64,000 nucleotides of DNA, taken from the IMG/VR virus record IMGVR_UViG_3300042860_004240, positions 17,066 to 81,065 of that record. The stretch is one strand, 5' to 3'. This DNA is from a virus. The notes under the pieces were generated by a model. It had not been told where the DNA came from. It saw only the letters and a program-made list of their open reading frames with translations, and made no database searches. Below, one piece after another: positions 8,092 through 16,881 of the stretch. The position numbers were made by a program, and so were the translations under genes. How positions within the stretch are numbered: position 1 is the first letter of the stretch; every line of letters begins with the position of its first letter.

Positions 8092-8167
8092 AGGGCGGTA
8101 TACCCTCACTCTTATAAAGTGTTGAAAGGTTAGTCGGTCCACGTGGGTTCAATCCCCACCCGCCCTA
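8092..8167 (+). tRNA. Aberrant tRNA-like element (no standard D arm)
   Basis: A 76-base element with acceptor AGGGCGG/CCGCCCT, discriminator A and a perfect T arm GTGGG-TTCAATC-CCCAC. The 42 bases between do not fold as a normal cloverleaf. An anticodon-like arm CACT-CTTATAA-AGTG lies directly after the acceptor, and a D-loop-like GGTTAGTCGGTCC sits before the T arm. Flanking inverted repeats CCTTTCAAC (8059-8067)/GTTGAAAGG (8121-8129) and CCCTGT (8079-8084)/ACAGGG (8090-8095) offer competing folds. It may be a tRNA pseudogene, a rearranged tRNA or a tRNA mimic. Confidence 0.5.
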
Positions 8168-8189
8168 CTAACAAAATTAAGGAGCTTCT

Positions 8190-8540
8190 ATGAAAAATTA
8201 TAGCCAACTTATTAAACAAATAAATGAGTCTATAAAAGAAGAAAAAAACAATATAGAATCTACTTCTGAATCTATATCTAGTTTAGTCCAAACTTCTATT
8301 AATACTTACGAACAGATTAAACTTCTTCCTAAAAGTTCTATCTCTGATCTTACTAGTATTTTTGTATTAATTGAATCTTTTTCTCAATCTATAGTTGATA
8401 TATGCAACAAGTACATTGCTTCCAATGTATCTAATCCTGACTTTGTCGATTTATTATTAAAACTTAGGAATCTTCAAAACGATCTTCTTGCTTCTTTGAT
8501 TATACTAAGAAGCAATTCGGAAGAATTTAATAAGTTTTAA
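8190..8540 (+). CDS. Hypothetical helical (coiled-coil) protein
   Basis: 116 residues of heptad-like helices rich in Ile, Ser and Glu. AAGGAGC upstream. Unknown. Confidence 0.65.
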   Translation: MKNYSQLIKQINESIKEEKNNIESTSESISSLVQTSINTYEQIKLLPKSSISDLTSIFVLIESFSQSIVDICNKYIASNVSNPDFVDLLLKLRNLQNDLLASLIILRSNSEEFNKF

Positions 8541-8636
8541 CTCTTAAGCTGTTTTTTTTCTAAACTATTAAAAACAAAACCGTAAATCATACAAAAGTTT
8601 TGGTCACTTCTATACTAATTTTAAAGGAATATAAAC

Positions 8637-9320
8637 ATGTCATACGACGATTATCTTTTGAATAATAATGACGATGATATTTTTAATGATGATTCTAACC
8701 AATCAGACAACGAGCATATTGCTAACACGTTCACTAACCATATGCGGAATGAACACAATATAGATCTCGACGCTAAAGATTTTATCACAGATGTTAAAAC
8801 AGATAATGTAAGAGCTAAGATAGCTATTTCATTGTTTGAAGCTACCGGTAACTGGTTAGACACTGCTAAGGTTTCAGCTTTTACTAAAGCTACTCATGTT
8901 ACTCTAGATAAATTAACTGATGGTCTTTATTCTAAGACTTTCTATTTTTATCAATTAGAGTCTCAACTTTCTCAAAGACACACAATCATCCAAGTTGTAA
9001 CAGCTATGTCTGACATCGACAACAATGATTTTAAGGAACTTAGCAAATTTATAAACGTTGAAATTGATACTATGTACATTCATGTTTTCTTTAAGACAAT
9101 GCTTAATATTTTATTAAACGTTAATGCTAAAGAACGACTCGTTTATGCTGCACTAGGGAAAGAAATCAATTTGCCTGTTAATCCTAATTTAATTAATCCA
9201 GCACCAGACATGGATGATGATGGTTACATGGGACACGAGGACTTTATGCAGGCTCAAATTAAATCTTATGTTACAAGAGATTATGTTAAAAGCATCATAT
9301 CAAAAAATATTTCAAACTAA
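8637..9320 (+). CDS. Hypothetical protein upstream of ubiquitin-like cassette
   Basis: 227 residues: very acidic N-terminus (NNDDDIFNDD), then a helical domain; AAAGGAA ribosome site. Contains an in-frame CGG (8745) read as Arg 37 without a shift. No family recognised. Confidence 0.65.
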   Translation: MSYDDYLLNNNDDDIFNDDSNQSDNEHIANTFTNHMRNEHNIDLDAKDFITDVKTDNVRAKIAISLFEATGNWLDTAKVSAFTKATHVTLDKLTDGLYSKTFYFYQLESQLSQRHTIIQVVTAMSDIDNNDFKELSKFINVEIDTMYIHVFFKTMLNILLNVNAKERLVYAALGKEINLPVNPNLINPAPDMDDDGYMGHEDFMQAQIKSYVTRDYVKSIISKNISN

Positions 9321-9783
9321 AGCTAATGTTTTTAATAATTATTTTTTATTAAAGACAGATTCTAGATCACAACTTAATTTAATATACACTATTATCACTG
9401 CTGTTGCTGCTGCTCAAGTCAATTATCTTTTCTTTGGAATAGATATAGTACTTTTAGTTATATTCTCAGTTTTGTCTCATGAGTTTGCCCATTATATATA
9501 TTCCAAATCTTCTGGAGCAAAAACTTCTTTTCCTTTATTTATACCACTACCATTCTTTATTATAGGAATGGTAAGATCCCAAAATCTTTCTGATGAATAC
9601 AGATCTTCTGTTGCTATATCTGGAATGATTGCTGGTTCTTTTACTTTATTTATAATGTTATTGTTAAATATATATTTTAATTATTTTAATCCATCAACAA
9701 TAATTTTTATGATTCTTTTTGAGATTCTTATAAATTACTTTGGTTCTGATGGCAAAAAATATAGACTGTTTAAGAAAGGTTAA
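9283..9783 (+). CDS. Membrane metalloprotease, M50/site-2-protease-like
   Basis: About 166 residues with several membrane helices and the zinc motif HEFAH in VLSHEFAHYIYS, followed by PLFIPLPFF, a typical M50 arrangement where the HExxH lies in a membrane helix. It is short for S2P and I see no clear second metal-binding motif (LDG/NxxPxxxxDG), so catalysis is unproven. Start at 9283 (AAGAGA upstream) overlaps the previous gene by 38 bases. Adjacent to a proteolysis-related cluster. Confidence 0.65.
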   Translation: MLKASYQKIFQTKANVFNNYFLLKTDSRSQLNLIYTIITAVAAAQVNYLFFGIDIVLLVIFSVLSHEFAHYIYSKSSGAKTSFPLFIPLPFFIIGMVRSQNLSDEYRSSVAISGMIAGSFTLFIMLLLNIYFNYFNPSTIIFMILFEILINYFGSDGKKYRLFKKG

Positions 9784-9787
9784 CGTA

Positions 9788-9955
9788 ATGCCTTTAATAA
9801 TATTTTTGTCTGTTTTAGGAATATTCTCTAAAATTCAATCTTCTAAGTTAAGCAAAATAAACCAAAGCTATGATGAACAAAATAATGTTGATTATATATT
9901 TGCTTCTATTGTTAATCAATTAAATTTAGGGGATAACATTGAAGAAACAAAATAA
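9788..9955 (+). CDS. Small TM protein
   Basis: 55 residues from ATG 9788 with AAAGGT upstream. N-terminal helix MPLIIFLSVLGIF, then a polar tail. Unknown. Confidence 0.5.
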   Translation: MPLIIFLSVLGIFSKIQSSKLSKINQSYDEQNNVDYIFASIVNQLNLGDNIEETK

Positions 9956-10160
9956 CGACATAAAACAAAAAATTGAACTCTTTATTTCTGAAACACATTT
10001 TGATATACATGGCATCTCTGCCACTCCATCATTTGATCAATCTTATGTTGTAAAGCTAATCACAAGAATAACAGTTAGCGCAACAACTGCTTTTTGGTCT
10101 TTTTTAGAACTAAAAGATTATTTAAACCAATTGAAAAAAACAAAATCTAGGAGAAATTAA
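9939..10160 (+). CDS. Hypothetical protein with TTG start
   Basis: 73 residues beginning at TTG 9939, chosen because AGGGGA sits 5 bases upstream. Overlaps the previous gene by 17 bases. Contains an amphipathic helix (VVKLITRITVSATTAFW) and a basic tail. Confidence 0.5.
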   Translation: MKKQNNDIKQKIELFISETHFDIHGISATPSFDQSYVVKLITRITVSATTAFWSFLELKDYLNQLKKTKSRRN

Positions 10161-10162
10161 TA

Positions 10163-10531
10163 ATGGCTGACGAATATGATAAAGACATGACGTCTTTTAC
10201 TTTCTCTTTGAAACTTGCTTTAGAAGCTAAGAAAGATATTTCTGAAAAAGTTGATATGTTATCAGAAAGAATTGATCGGATTGTCGAGCACTTTACAATA
10301 GAAGACATTCCTATTATCAAACCAATTCTGAACATTACTCATTCCCGTAAAGAGTTGAAGAAACTTGCTAAAGCACTAGATAGAGTTGCCGATATTATCG
10401 AGCACCACGATGCTTTAACACAAAAGCTTAAAGTTATAGAACTTGCTGAGAAAGAACCAAATTGGTTCGCTGCTGCTTTTGGAGATTTTCAAGGCGATAT
10501 TGATTCTACAATATCAAACTTATTGTCATAG
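10163..10531 (+). CDS. Hypothetical coiled-coil protein, first gene of cassette
   Basis: 122 residues, almost entirely helical with heptads. Shares the leader sequence GGAGAAATTAATAATG with the next gene (10532-10546), so the two are probably tuned together. Contains CGG (10277) read as Arg 39. Confidence 0.6.
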   Translation: MADEYDKDMTSFTFSLKLALEAKKDISEKVDMLSERIDRIVEHFTIEDIPIIKPILNITHSRKELKKLAKALDRVADIIEHHDALTQKLKVIELAEKEPNWFAAAFGDFQGDIDSTISNLLS

Positions 10532-10543
10532 GAGAAATTAATA

Positions 10544-12388
10544 ATGATAGAATATTCCTTAATCCAAGATCAAGATAAATATGTTGCAGTTCGCAGCACT
10601 GTAAAATCTATGAATCTTGACCATGTTACTGATAAAGATCTTTCATCTTTTTTCACTAATTTTTCAAAATATGCTCACTTTGATACTGGCTTGTTGCCTC
10701 TTGACGGAACTGGCCTTTTGGCTTACCGGCAAGCGGGTAACCACGCACAAATTGTAGTTCAAACAGCTCCTGCCGTTTCTAGAATCTTATGGGGTGAATC
10801 AGAAGGTGGCAGAGTCCAAACATACTTTTTGGCTCAACCTTACAAGATATATATTGGAGATATACTAGACGGTAACTTTTATGGTGCTAGAATATTTTAT
10901 TCTTACAATCCTATAACATCTCCTTCTCAAGAACTTTATCATACTAATCTTCCAAACATGAACTGTAGAGGCTACAGGGGCAACGCAGTTGGCTGGGTGT
11001 GCTTGTATCATACTTCTGATTGGAGCAATATTCCTCTTGGAGAAAAAGTTGCAAGATTAATTGAAAGATGTTCTGGTGATGAAGCTTACAATGATCGCAA
11101 TATGAGCGAAACAGATGGACCTCGCTTTTATGCTATGAATAAAAAGCCTAGCTATTTGTCTAACCCAGTTGAATGGGAACAGAAAACTACTGAAGAAGGA
11201 TTTTTGTGGACTTTGAATGAAGGAACTTGGATACCAGTTCTAGTTCAAGATCAAGATCATCAAGATAAACATTACGAAGATGGCATTCCTTTAACTTTGG
11301 GAATGGCTTTGACTGGTGACTATCAAGCTTATTACACAGATAACATTAAAACTAAGCCAGTAAACAAAATAGCTCGAAAAGATAAAACATTTGATGAAGA
11401 TTATGTTTTTACTTTAGTTAAAAAGTCTTATGAACTTTCTAGATTAAAAGAACCAAAACCTGATAATCTAGATCCATATACTTATGTCCAAAAAGTTCGT
11501 GATACTCATGCTCTTTCATCTAATCCTAATGGTAACGGTAACAGCGATAACGAAGAACACGATGAAGATGAGCAATTCTTATGCATCCATTGTGAAGAGT
11601 ATTTTAGTTACAACGATGATAACCACACCGTTGTTGATGATGGCGTTCTTTGCCAAGATTGTTATAATGAAGAATATGTTTACTGCGAAAATGTTGGTAA
11701 AGATATTTCTATGCAAACAGGGAATGCTGTATATCTAGAAGAAATAGATATGTGGGTTGATGGTAATGGTCCTAACATAATTCATTGCACAGGATGTGGT
11801 CAAGTTCATTACAGCAAAAACGCTACTAATACCTTTATGGTATTTTTGAATTCTGAAACCCAAGAGTATGATTCTTGTACACAATGCTATGAATATTCTG
11901 CACAGCTTATTCAAGCAGATTGTGCAGTTTGCACTAAACCACTTCCAATGGGAAGCCAATATAGCTCTTATGTAAACTCTATATCTTTTATTGATCAAGA
12001 CACTTCTCAAGTCAAAACAGCTCACATGCACAACGATTGCTCTGTTAAAGCAGCTTCAATTGTTTGTCCTTGTGGAAAATTAAGACATGGTGAACCTTTT
12101 GGTTATGAACAAATTGTTTCTCCTGAATCCATTAAAGATATAGATTCATTTACAATGATAACTCTTAAAGATCCTTTTGATCCTTTAGCTTTAATTGCAA
12201 ATTATAATAATGTCGAAAAGACTCTCAATACTGTTCCATCCTGTCAAAACGTTTGCGCTTCGTGCGTATGCTTTGATCAAGAATCTATGTCTTACAATTA
12301 TGATCCTAGTAAGTTTGATTTTCAACATTATGAATCTCTTACTAGTTTAATTTCAAAAGCCCTTAATCAAGAACAAACACAATTATAA
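10544..12388 (+). CDS. Putative E2-like protein fused to RING/LIM-like zinc modules
   Basis: 614 residues. The N-terminal ~270 residues contain LPNMNCRGYRG...WVCLYHTSDW, which parallels the LPN/FPN-x-x-G-x-x-C pattern of the two E2-like proteins at 19779 and 21002; Cys153 (or Cys141) would be the candidate catalytic Cys. The C-terminal half holds at least four paired Cys knuckles: CIHCEEYF, CQDCYNEEYVYC, CTGCGQVHY ... CTQC, and CAVCTKPL, followed by CPCGK and CASCVC. This looks like treble-clef (RING/LIM-type) zinc binding. An E2-E3 fusion is therefore possible. It sits directly before the JAMM peptidase and E1 genes. E2 and E3 roles are inference; the Cys-rich architecture is seen directly. 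Confidence 0.6.
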   Translation: MIEYSLIQDQDKYVAVRSTVKSMNLDHVTDKDLSSFFTNFSKYAHFDTGLLPLDGTGLLAYRQAGNHAQIVVQTAPAVSRILWGESEGGRVQTYFLAQPYKIYIGDILDGNFYGARIFYSYNPITSPSQELYHTNLPNMNCRGYRGNAVGWVCLYHTSDWSNIPLGEKVARLIERCSGDEAYNDRNMSETDGPRFYAMNKKPSYLSNPVEWEQKTTEEGFLWTLNEGTWIPVLVQDQDHQDKHYEDGIPLTLGMALTGDYQAYYTDNIKTKPVNKIARKDKTFDEDYVFTLVKKSYELSRLKEPKPDNLDPYTYVQKVRDTHALSSNPNGNGNSDNEEHDEDEQFLCIHCEEYFSYNDDNHTVVDDGVLCQDCYNEEYVYCENVGKDISMQTGNAVYLEEIDMWVDGNGPNIIHCTGCGQVHYSKNATNTFMVFLNSETQEYDSCTQCYEYSAQLIQADCAVCTKPLPMGSQYSSYVNSISFIDQDTSQVKTAHMHNDCSVKAASIVCPCGKLRHGEPFGYEQIVSPESIKDIDSFTMITLKDPFDPLALIANYNNVEKTLNTVPSCQNVCASCVCFDQESMSYNYDPSKFDFQHYESLTSLISKALNQEQTQL

Positions 12389-12399
12389 AGAAGGATATT

Positions 12400-14091
12400 A
12401 TGTCCAAAAAAAATGAAATAACAGAAGAAAAAGTATATACTTTAGAAGATTTAGATTATTTCTGGCTTCCAAATGGTTCTCCTTGTTTCCTTGGGAACAA
12501 AGAAAACATTTGTGATATTATAGAAAATTTAGGTATTAATATTTATTATTTAATATCTGATAAATCTACTTTTAAAGAATATACTCAAACTAAGCCAGCT
12601 ACTTGGACCAATGGTACTCAAGTCCCTGCTACAACAACTAAATACACTGAAGAATCTCGTGAAGCAGTTATATTTAAAGTTGTTAAAAATATGATCGGAA
12701 GAACTATTTCAGTTTCTAAAGATTCATTAGATGGGACTTATGTTGGCTTAGAGCCGCAAGCTATATATTCTCTTCCTCCAATTCCTATGAGTATCGTCAA
12801 CAAACTTGATGAATTCTTTAGATTAGTAGAAGCTCAGCTCGGCACTGAATCAATTGTCCTTTTGACTTTTGATTCTGCTAATCCAGATTCATCTGATTCT
12901 TGGGGTATTTTAGTTCCAGAACAAGAGAATACTTCAGTTCACTGCAAGTATGACCCAGATTCTATTGTAGCTATAAAGCCATATCATCTTTCTATTGTTG
13001 GATCAGTTCATTCTCATCCTGGAATGGCAGCTTATGCTTCTGGTACAGACCATGAAGATCAAGCAGACTTTGATGGTATCCATATTACTTATGGATGGCA
13101 AAAGAATGTTAATAATGGTGCTACTCAATATTACGCAGAAATGCAAATGGCAGGAACTGCTTTTGTTCTAGACATTGAAGATGTTTTTGATCTAGATCGA
13201 ACAGTAAAAGATCCTGATCCTGAAGTAATAGAATGGGCTCAAAATGTCTCAAAAAAAGCACTGCCCCCGTATTCGGCTACGGGGGTTACCAAGGGACAGC
13301 AGTACCAGCCTCTAACTCAGCCAACTATAGCAAGTTCTCCAACTATGGCGACGACTACAGCTGGTGGGGTAACTAGAAAGATCACAGATCTTGATATCCC
13401 CAAAGATGCTGTTCTTGTTGTAGAAGTAGATGATAAATCTATAGATCCTAAATGTCCACTTTGTGATTGGGAAGTATCAAATGTTGATCTTTCTAATTGC
13501 GTTTGCGGGGGATGCAACAATTATATAGCTACTCCTGGTGACACAGTACAAGAAATTATCGAACTAGTTACCTACGCTTATGAAATAAACAATGAAACTA
13601 CTTACAAAACCTATGGTGCACGTCCTGCATTTACCGATATTTATTACATGTGCAAAGATGTTAACATGGAGTTTATGTTTCTTCATATTTATGGAGAAAA
13701 AGTTACAGAAGAAAGTATTGCAAAACAAATTACAGCAAGCGCTTTAAATGATGATTATGATAACCCTTGGAACGCTTATGCTGAATATACTCTTTGTTGC
13801 AATACTCATATAGATTCAATAGCTGAAAGTTGCCCTTGCAATCCGACAGTTACTGTTGACGACATGTATGATTTTGAACTTAAGTTTCCTCAATTATTTG
13901 TGTATGACGACAGCTCTAACTGTAGTGCTTGTCAAAATTATTTACAACCTACATGTACTCCATATAGGAATTTAATAATTGATTGGGCTAAAACTGGAGA
14001 AGATCCATCTAGTCCTTTTATTGAAACATGCAAAGACTTCGTTGCGTATGATTCTCTTTATGCGTACGATAACGATAGATATCTAGATTAA
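12400..14091 (+). CDS. JAB/JAMM metallopeptidase with C-terminal Cys-rich domain (deubiquitinase-like)
   Basis: 563 residues. The JAMM motif is complete: H204-S-H206-P-x6-S214-G-T-D217, with a plausible catalytic Glu in TESIVLLTFD and the characteristic FDGIHITYG that follows in Prok-JAB/PRTRC protein A. The enzyme would cleave the ubiquitin-like tag from its precursor or from targets, using zinc. The C-terminal third has CPLCDWEVS, CVCGGCN and more Cys pairs, possibly a zinc ribbon. A strong GC-rich hairpin (13264-13285) lies in the linker between the two halves. The E1 gene follows after 19 bases. Confidence 0.88.
   Translation: MSKKNEITEEKVYTLEDLDYFWLPNGSPCFLGNKENICDIIENLGINIYYLISDKSTFKEYTQTKPATWTNGTQVPATTTKYTEESREAVIFKVVKNMIGRTISVSKDSLDGTYVGLEPQAIYSLPPIPMSIVNKLDEFFRLVEAQLGTESIVLLTFDSANPDSSDSWGILVPEQENTSVHCKYDPDSIVAIKPYHLSIVGSVHSHPGMAAYASGTDHEDQADFDGIHITYGWQKNVNNGATQYYAEMQMAGTAFVLDIEDVFDLDRTVKDPDPEVIEWAQNVSKKALPPYSATGVTKGQQYQPLTQPTIASSPTMATTTAGGVTRKITDLDIPKDAVLVVEVDDKSIDPKCPLCDWEVSNVDLSNCVCGGCNNYIATPGDTVQEIIELVTYAYEINNETTYKTYGARPAFTDIYYMCKDVNMEFMFLHIYGEKVTEESIAKQITASALNDDYDNPWNAYAEYTLCCNTHIDSIAESCPCNPTVTVDDMYDFELKFPQLFVYDDSSNCSACQNYLQPTCTPYRNLIIDWAKTGEDPSSPFIETCKDFVAYDSLYAYDNDRYLD
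13264..13285 (+). repeat. Perfect GC-rich hairpin inside the JAMM gene
   Basis: CCCCCGTA, loop TTCGGC, TACGGGGG: eight perfect pairs in an AT-rich gene. No U-run follows, so it is not a simple terminator. It falls in the protein linker between the peptidase domain and the Cys-rich domain. Confidence 0.7.
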
Positions 14092-14110
14092 ATTAAAAGA
14101 TTGGAAAAAA

Positions 14111-14878
14111 ATGTCAGATCAAAATGAAACAAAACAACATCGGTTTATACTCATCGGTGCTGGTGGAATTGGTACTTGGTTAGCTGCTGGTTTAGTGCGG
14201 CTACTAGAGTGGAAGTTCCCCGGCTCTGCATTGATTATAGTCGATGGTGACACCTATGAAGAAAAGAACAAAGAACGTCAAGACTTTACAAAAATTGGCA
14301 ATAAAGCCAGTGTTAAAGCATATGAGCTTTCTGTTCAATTTAACAACACCACTATTATCCCTGTACCAAAGTGGATAGTAGGCGAAAACTATGAAGGCGT
14401 TGCAGATAGCGATTCTCCTAAAATTAAAGCTTCAGATTTAATTGCTGAAGGAGACGTTGTTTTTGCTGTAGTAGATAACTTTGCTGCTAGGAAAATTATT
14501 TTTGACGCAGCAACTTCTATAGCAAACATAGACATTTTTACTGGCGGAAACGATGATGATTTGTTTGGCAGCATTTATCATTATCAGCGTAGGAATGGAG
14601 AAGACGTTACTGAACATCCAGTTAACTTCCATCCTGAATACGAAAATCCACCAGATAAAAACCCAGGAGAATTATCCTGTCAAGAAAGATCAGAGATAGA
14701 AGGAGGAACGCAATTGCTTGCAACAAACATGGCAGTTGCTTCGTTCTTGCTCGGTCGTGTACAGAAAACGATAGTTAATTCAGAAAGCCCTACAGAAGCA
14801 GAGATATACTTTGACTTAGGTGTAGGTAAAGCTGAACCATATGATCGTTCACCTGTAAAAGTTAATGCCAATATATAA
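14111..14878 (+). CDS. E1-like ubiquitin/ThiF-family activating enzyme
   Basis: 255 residues. Nucleotide-binding GAGGIG (16-21) at the N-terminal Rossmann strand, then D45-G-D47 with the downstream N...RQDF, matching the E1/ThiF/MoeB ATP site (DxD...NxxRQ). A candidate catalytic Cys is Cys190 in GELSCQERSEIEGG. The reaction would be adenylation of the C-terminus of the ubiquitin-like protein encoded 24 bases downstream. There are no CxxC zinc pairs as in MoeB/ThiF, in keeping with the compact PRTRC-type ThiF proteins. Two in-frame CGG codons (Arg 11, Arg 30) are read normally. Confidence 0.88.
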   Translation: MSDQNETKQHRFILIGAGGIGTWLAAGLVRLLEWKFPGSALIIVDGDTYEEKNKERQDFTKIGNKASVKAYELSVQFNNTTIIPVPKWIVGENYEGVADSDSPKIKASDLIAEGDVVFAVVDNFAARKIIFDAATSIANIDIFTGGNDDDLFGSIYHYQRRNGEDVTEHPVNFHPEYENPPDKNPGELSCQERSEIEGGTQLLATNMAVASFLLGRVQKTIVNSESPTEAEIYFDLGVGKAEPYDRSPVKVNANI

Positions 14879-14902
14879 ATAATCCCAACAAGGAGAATAA
14901 CA

Positions 14903-15157
14903 ATGCAAATTAATAGCAACAACAATGAAAACGCATCAGGGGGTGTAGCAAACGTCCGTTTTGGCGTTTACTCACAAGCTAGCCCTGTTGCTGGAAAGAG
15001 CATCAAAGAAATTCGTGAACAGTTTTCTAAACTGTGGGGAATTCCTTCTGACGCTACAGCTTACAAGGGTAAGGACAAGATGGACGAAGACTACGTTGTC
15101 CAGCAGAATGACAACCTTGAGTTCCACCGCCGTGCTGGTGAAAAAGGTAGTCTCTAA
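14903..15157 (+). CDS. Ubiquitin-like modifier (Prok_Ub / PRTRC-C-like)
   Basis: 84 residues with a strong ribosome site (AAGGAGAA). Beta-grasp features: a predicted strand after residue 17 (VRFGVYSQASP), a helix GKSIKEIREQFSKLWGI, and a C-terminal strand DNLEFHRRAGEKG. The end GEKGSL parallels the GxKG ending of Prok_Ub/PRTRC protein C. Two extra residues (SL) follow the G, so trimming, perhaps by the JAMM peptidase, may be needed before E1 activation. Position between E1 and the ATPase supports the assignment. Confidence 0.82.
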   Translation: MQINSNNNENASGGVANVRFGVYSQASPVAGKSIKEIREQFSKLWGIPSDATAYKGKDKMDEDYVVQQNDNLEFHRRAGEKGSL

Positions 15158-15169
15158 ATTTAAAAGATC

Positions 15170-15225
15170 GTGGGGGGATTTTAAAGATAACAATGCTTTA
15201 TTAAATCCTCTGGATGTCCCCCCAC
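15170..15225 (+). promoter_or_regulatory. Long-range G6/C6 stem between ubiquitin-like and AAA+ genes
   Basis: GTGGGGGGA (15170-15178) pairs perfectly with TCCCCCCAC (15217-15225) around a ~38-base AT-rich loop, covering nearly all the intergenic space. Runs of six G and six C are exceptional here. No U-run follows. Likely an mRNA structure that sets the ratio of ubiquitin-like protein to ATPase. Confidence 0.6.
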
Positions 15226-15240
15226 TTATACCCTTTATGA

Positions 15241-16869
15241 ATGGAATATATGATACTCGAACAAATTAAATTAGGAACTCCACTATTGTGGATTAAAACA
15301 GAAGATATTGACAGGATTAATGACTTTGTAATTAATTCTAAAATTAGAGATTTTTATAGCATTATTCCAAATTTAGGTTTTTCCAAATTAGTAGATAAAA
15401 CCTGGAAACCAGTATTAGTAGATTTTCCTAATCCAGACGATGGAAGCATTACTCAAGACACAACATACGATTTTGTTGTTGCTTACCAGCACTTGAAGAA
15501 GACCAACGAAAGTATGTCTTCAATTGCTTTTATTCATAGCTTTTATACTGATCCAAAAAGCTTTCTTGAAGCATACGGCCCAGTTATGTCTTCATTCAAC
15601 CACTTTTATAGGAACTCTTTCTTTGCAGATGATGTAACCCTTCTGCCAATGCAAAATATATTTATTTCAAGTTTTGATTGCCCGGAAGAGTATGCTTCTA
15701 TTTTTAGTATCAATAATTCTGAGCCTTTATCTATAGGAGAAATGCTTGAAATTTTGAACCACTTTGCTACCATAAGCGACAATTTGTTTGTAGAAGATGG
15801 TACCGCACAAGATATTGCTCGCAGTGCATTAGGTTTATCTGAGTCTGTTTTTATTAATCTTTGTTTACTTTCTATTATTAAAAACAAAGTAATATCTTCT
15901 AAGTATATTTATGACACTAAAATGTCTAAAATAAAACAGAGTGGAATTTTAGAAATCATTAAACCTAAAATGACATTTGATAATATCGGTGGATTAGATA
16001 ATGCTAAAGATATTATCAAGAAGAATGTATGGTTGTGGAATAACCCAGAAGAAGCTAAGAAATTTGGTGTTCAGCCTATTAGAAGAATACTAATGGTTGG
16101 AGTTCCAGGTACTGGCAAGTCTGCTATTTGTGAAGCTACTGCTCATGAATTAGGTCTTGATTTGGCTAGAACTGGAGTCAGCCAAGTTATGAATTCTTTT
16201 GTTGGTCAATCAGAAGCCAACATGAGAGCTGTCTTTAACCAGATTAAAGTTATGGCTCCTTTGTGTGTTTGGATCGATGAGTTTGGTCGTGATATGTCAG
16301 GCGGTCAAAGTTCTTCCCATGTAGATGGTGGTACTACCGACAGAGTTCACGGTGAATTTCTAACTGGTCTTCAAGAACTTCCTGAAAATGTTTTTCTTAT
16401 TTGTGCAGCAAACCAGATTGAAAATCTAAAACCAGAAATGCTTAGAGCAGAACGTTTTGACAAGATTATATTTGTTGGTTTACCTTCACAATCAGAGCGT
16501 AAAGAAATAATTAAAATACATCTTTCTAATATTCAAACTGATCACAATTGGGATCTTGACGCTCTTGCTGAATCTACTACTGGATTTACCGGTGCAGAAA
16601 TAAAGTCTTTAATTAAAGAAACTAACTTCTATGTTGTTTCTTCTGAATTGCGAACTTTAAATACTAATGATATACTTATAAAAGCACCAAAGATGCGTAA
16701 TATACTTTGGAATAAGAATAGAGATTCTATTATAGGATTGTACAAGTCCGCTATTGAACAATGGGACTTTGCTTCATCTTCTCAACTAGAAGATGCCTCT
16801 AAAGTTATTTCTGGTAATTACACTTCTAGAGGTACAGCTAAACCTACGCCTCAAAAATCTAGTTGGTAA
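15241..16869 (+). CDS. AAA+ ATPase of the ubiquitin-like cassette
   Basis: 542 residues (ATG 15250 is an alternative start; neither has a good ribosome site). A ~240-residue N-terminal domain precedes one AAA module: TFDNIGGLD, Walker A GVPGTGKS (287-294), pore-loop region SFVGQSEANMR, Walker B CVWIDEF, a sensor-1 region ICAAN and an RAERFD arginine-finger segment, then the lid helix with TGFTGAEIKSL. This is the classic AAA clade (FtsH, Cdc48, proteasomal ATPases). It may unfold tagged proteins, possibly for the proteasome-like subunit at 26768. The C-terminus (KSSW) lacks an HbYX docking motif. Confidence 0.88.
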   Translation: MEYMILEQIKLGTPLLWIKTEDIDRINDFVINSKIRDFYSIIPNLGFSKLVDKTWKPVLVDFPNPDDGSITQDTTYDFVVAYQHLKKTNESMSSIAFIHSFYTDPKSFLEAYGPVMSSFNHFYRNSFFADDVTLLPMQNIFISSFDCPEEYASIFSINNSEPLSIGEMLEILNHFATISDNLFVEDGTAQDIARSALGLSESVFINLCLLSIIKNKVISSKYIYDTKMSKIKQSGILEIIKPKMTFDNIGGLDNAKDIIKKNVWLWNNPEEAKKFGVQPIRRILMVGVPGTGKSAICEATAHELGLDLARTGVSQVMNSFVGQSEANMRAVFNQIKVMAPLCVWIDEFGRDMSGGQSSSHVDGGTTDRVHGEFLTGLQELPENVFLICAANQIENLKPEMLRAERFDKIIFVGLPSQSERKEIIKIHLSNIQTDHNWDLDALAESTTGFTGAEIKSLIKETNFYVVSSELRTLNTNDILIKAPKMRNILWNKNRDSIIGLYKSAIEQWDFASSSQLEDASKVISGNYTSRGTAKPTPQKSSW

Positions 16870-16881
16870 CAGGAGAAACAA

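Noticed and set aside
8745-8747. CGGA at 8745 as another frameshift site
   Set aside because: Skipping C here meets a stop within a few codons, whereas normal reading gives a long coherent protein, so it is read as Arg.
11735-12031. Minus-strand frame inside the E2-RING-like gene
   Set aside because: Antisense shadow of the Cys-rich coding sequence, with no promoter or ribosome site.
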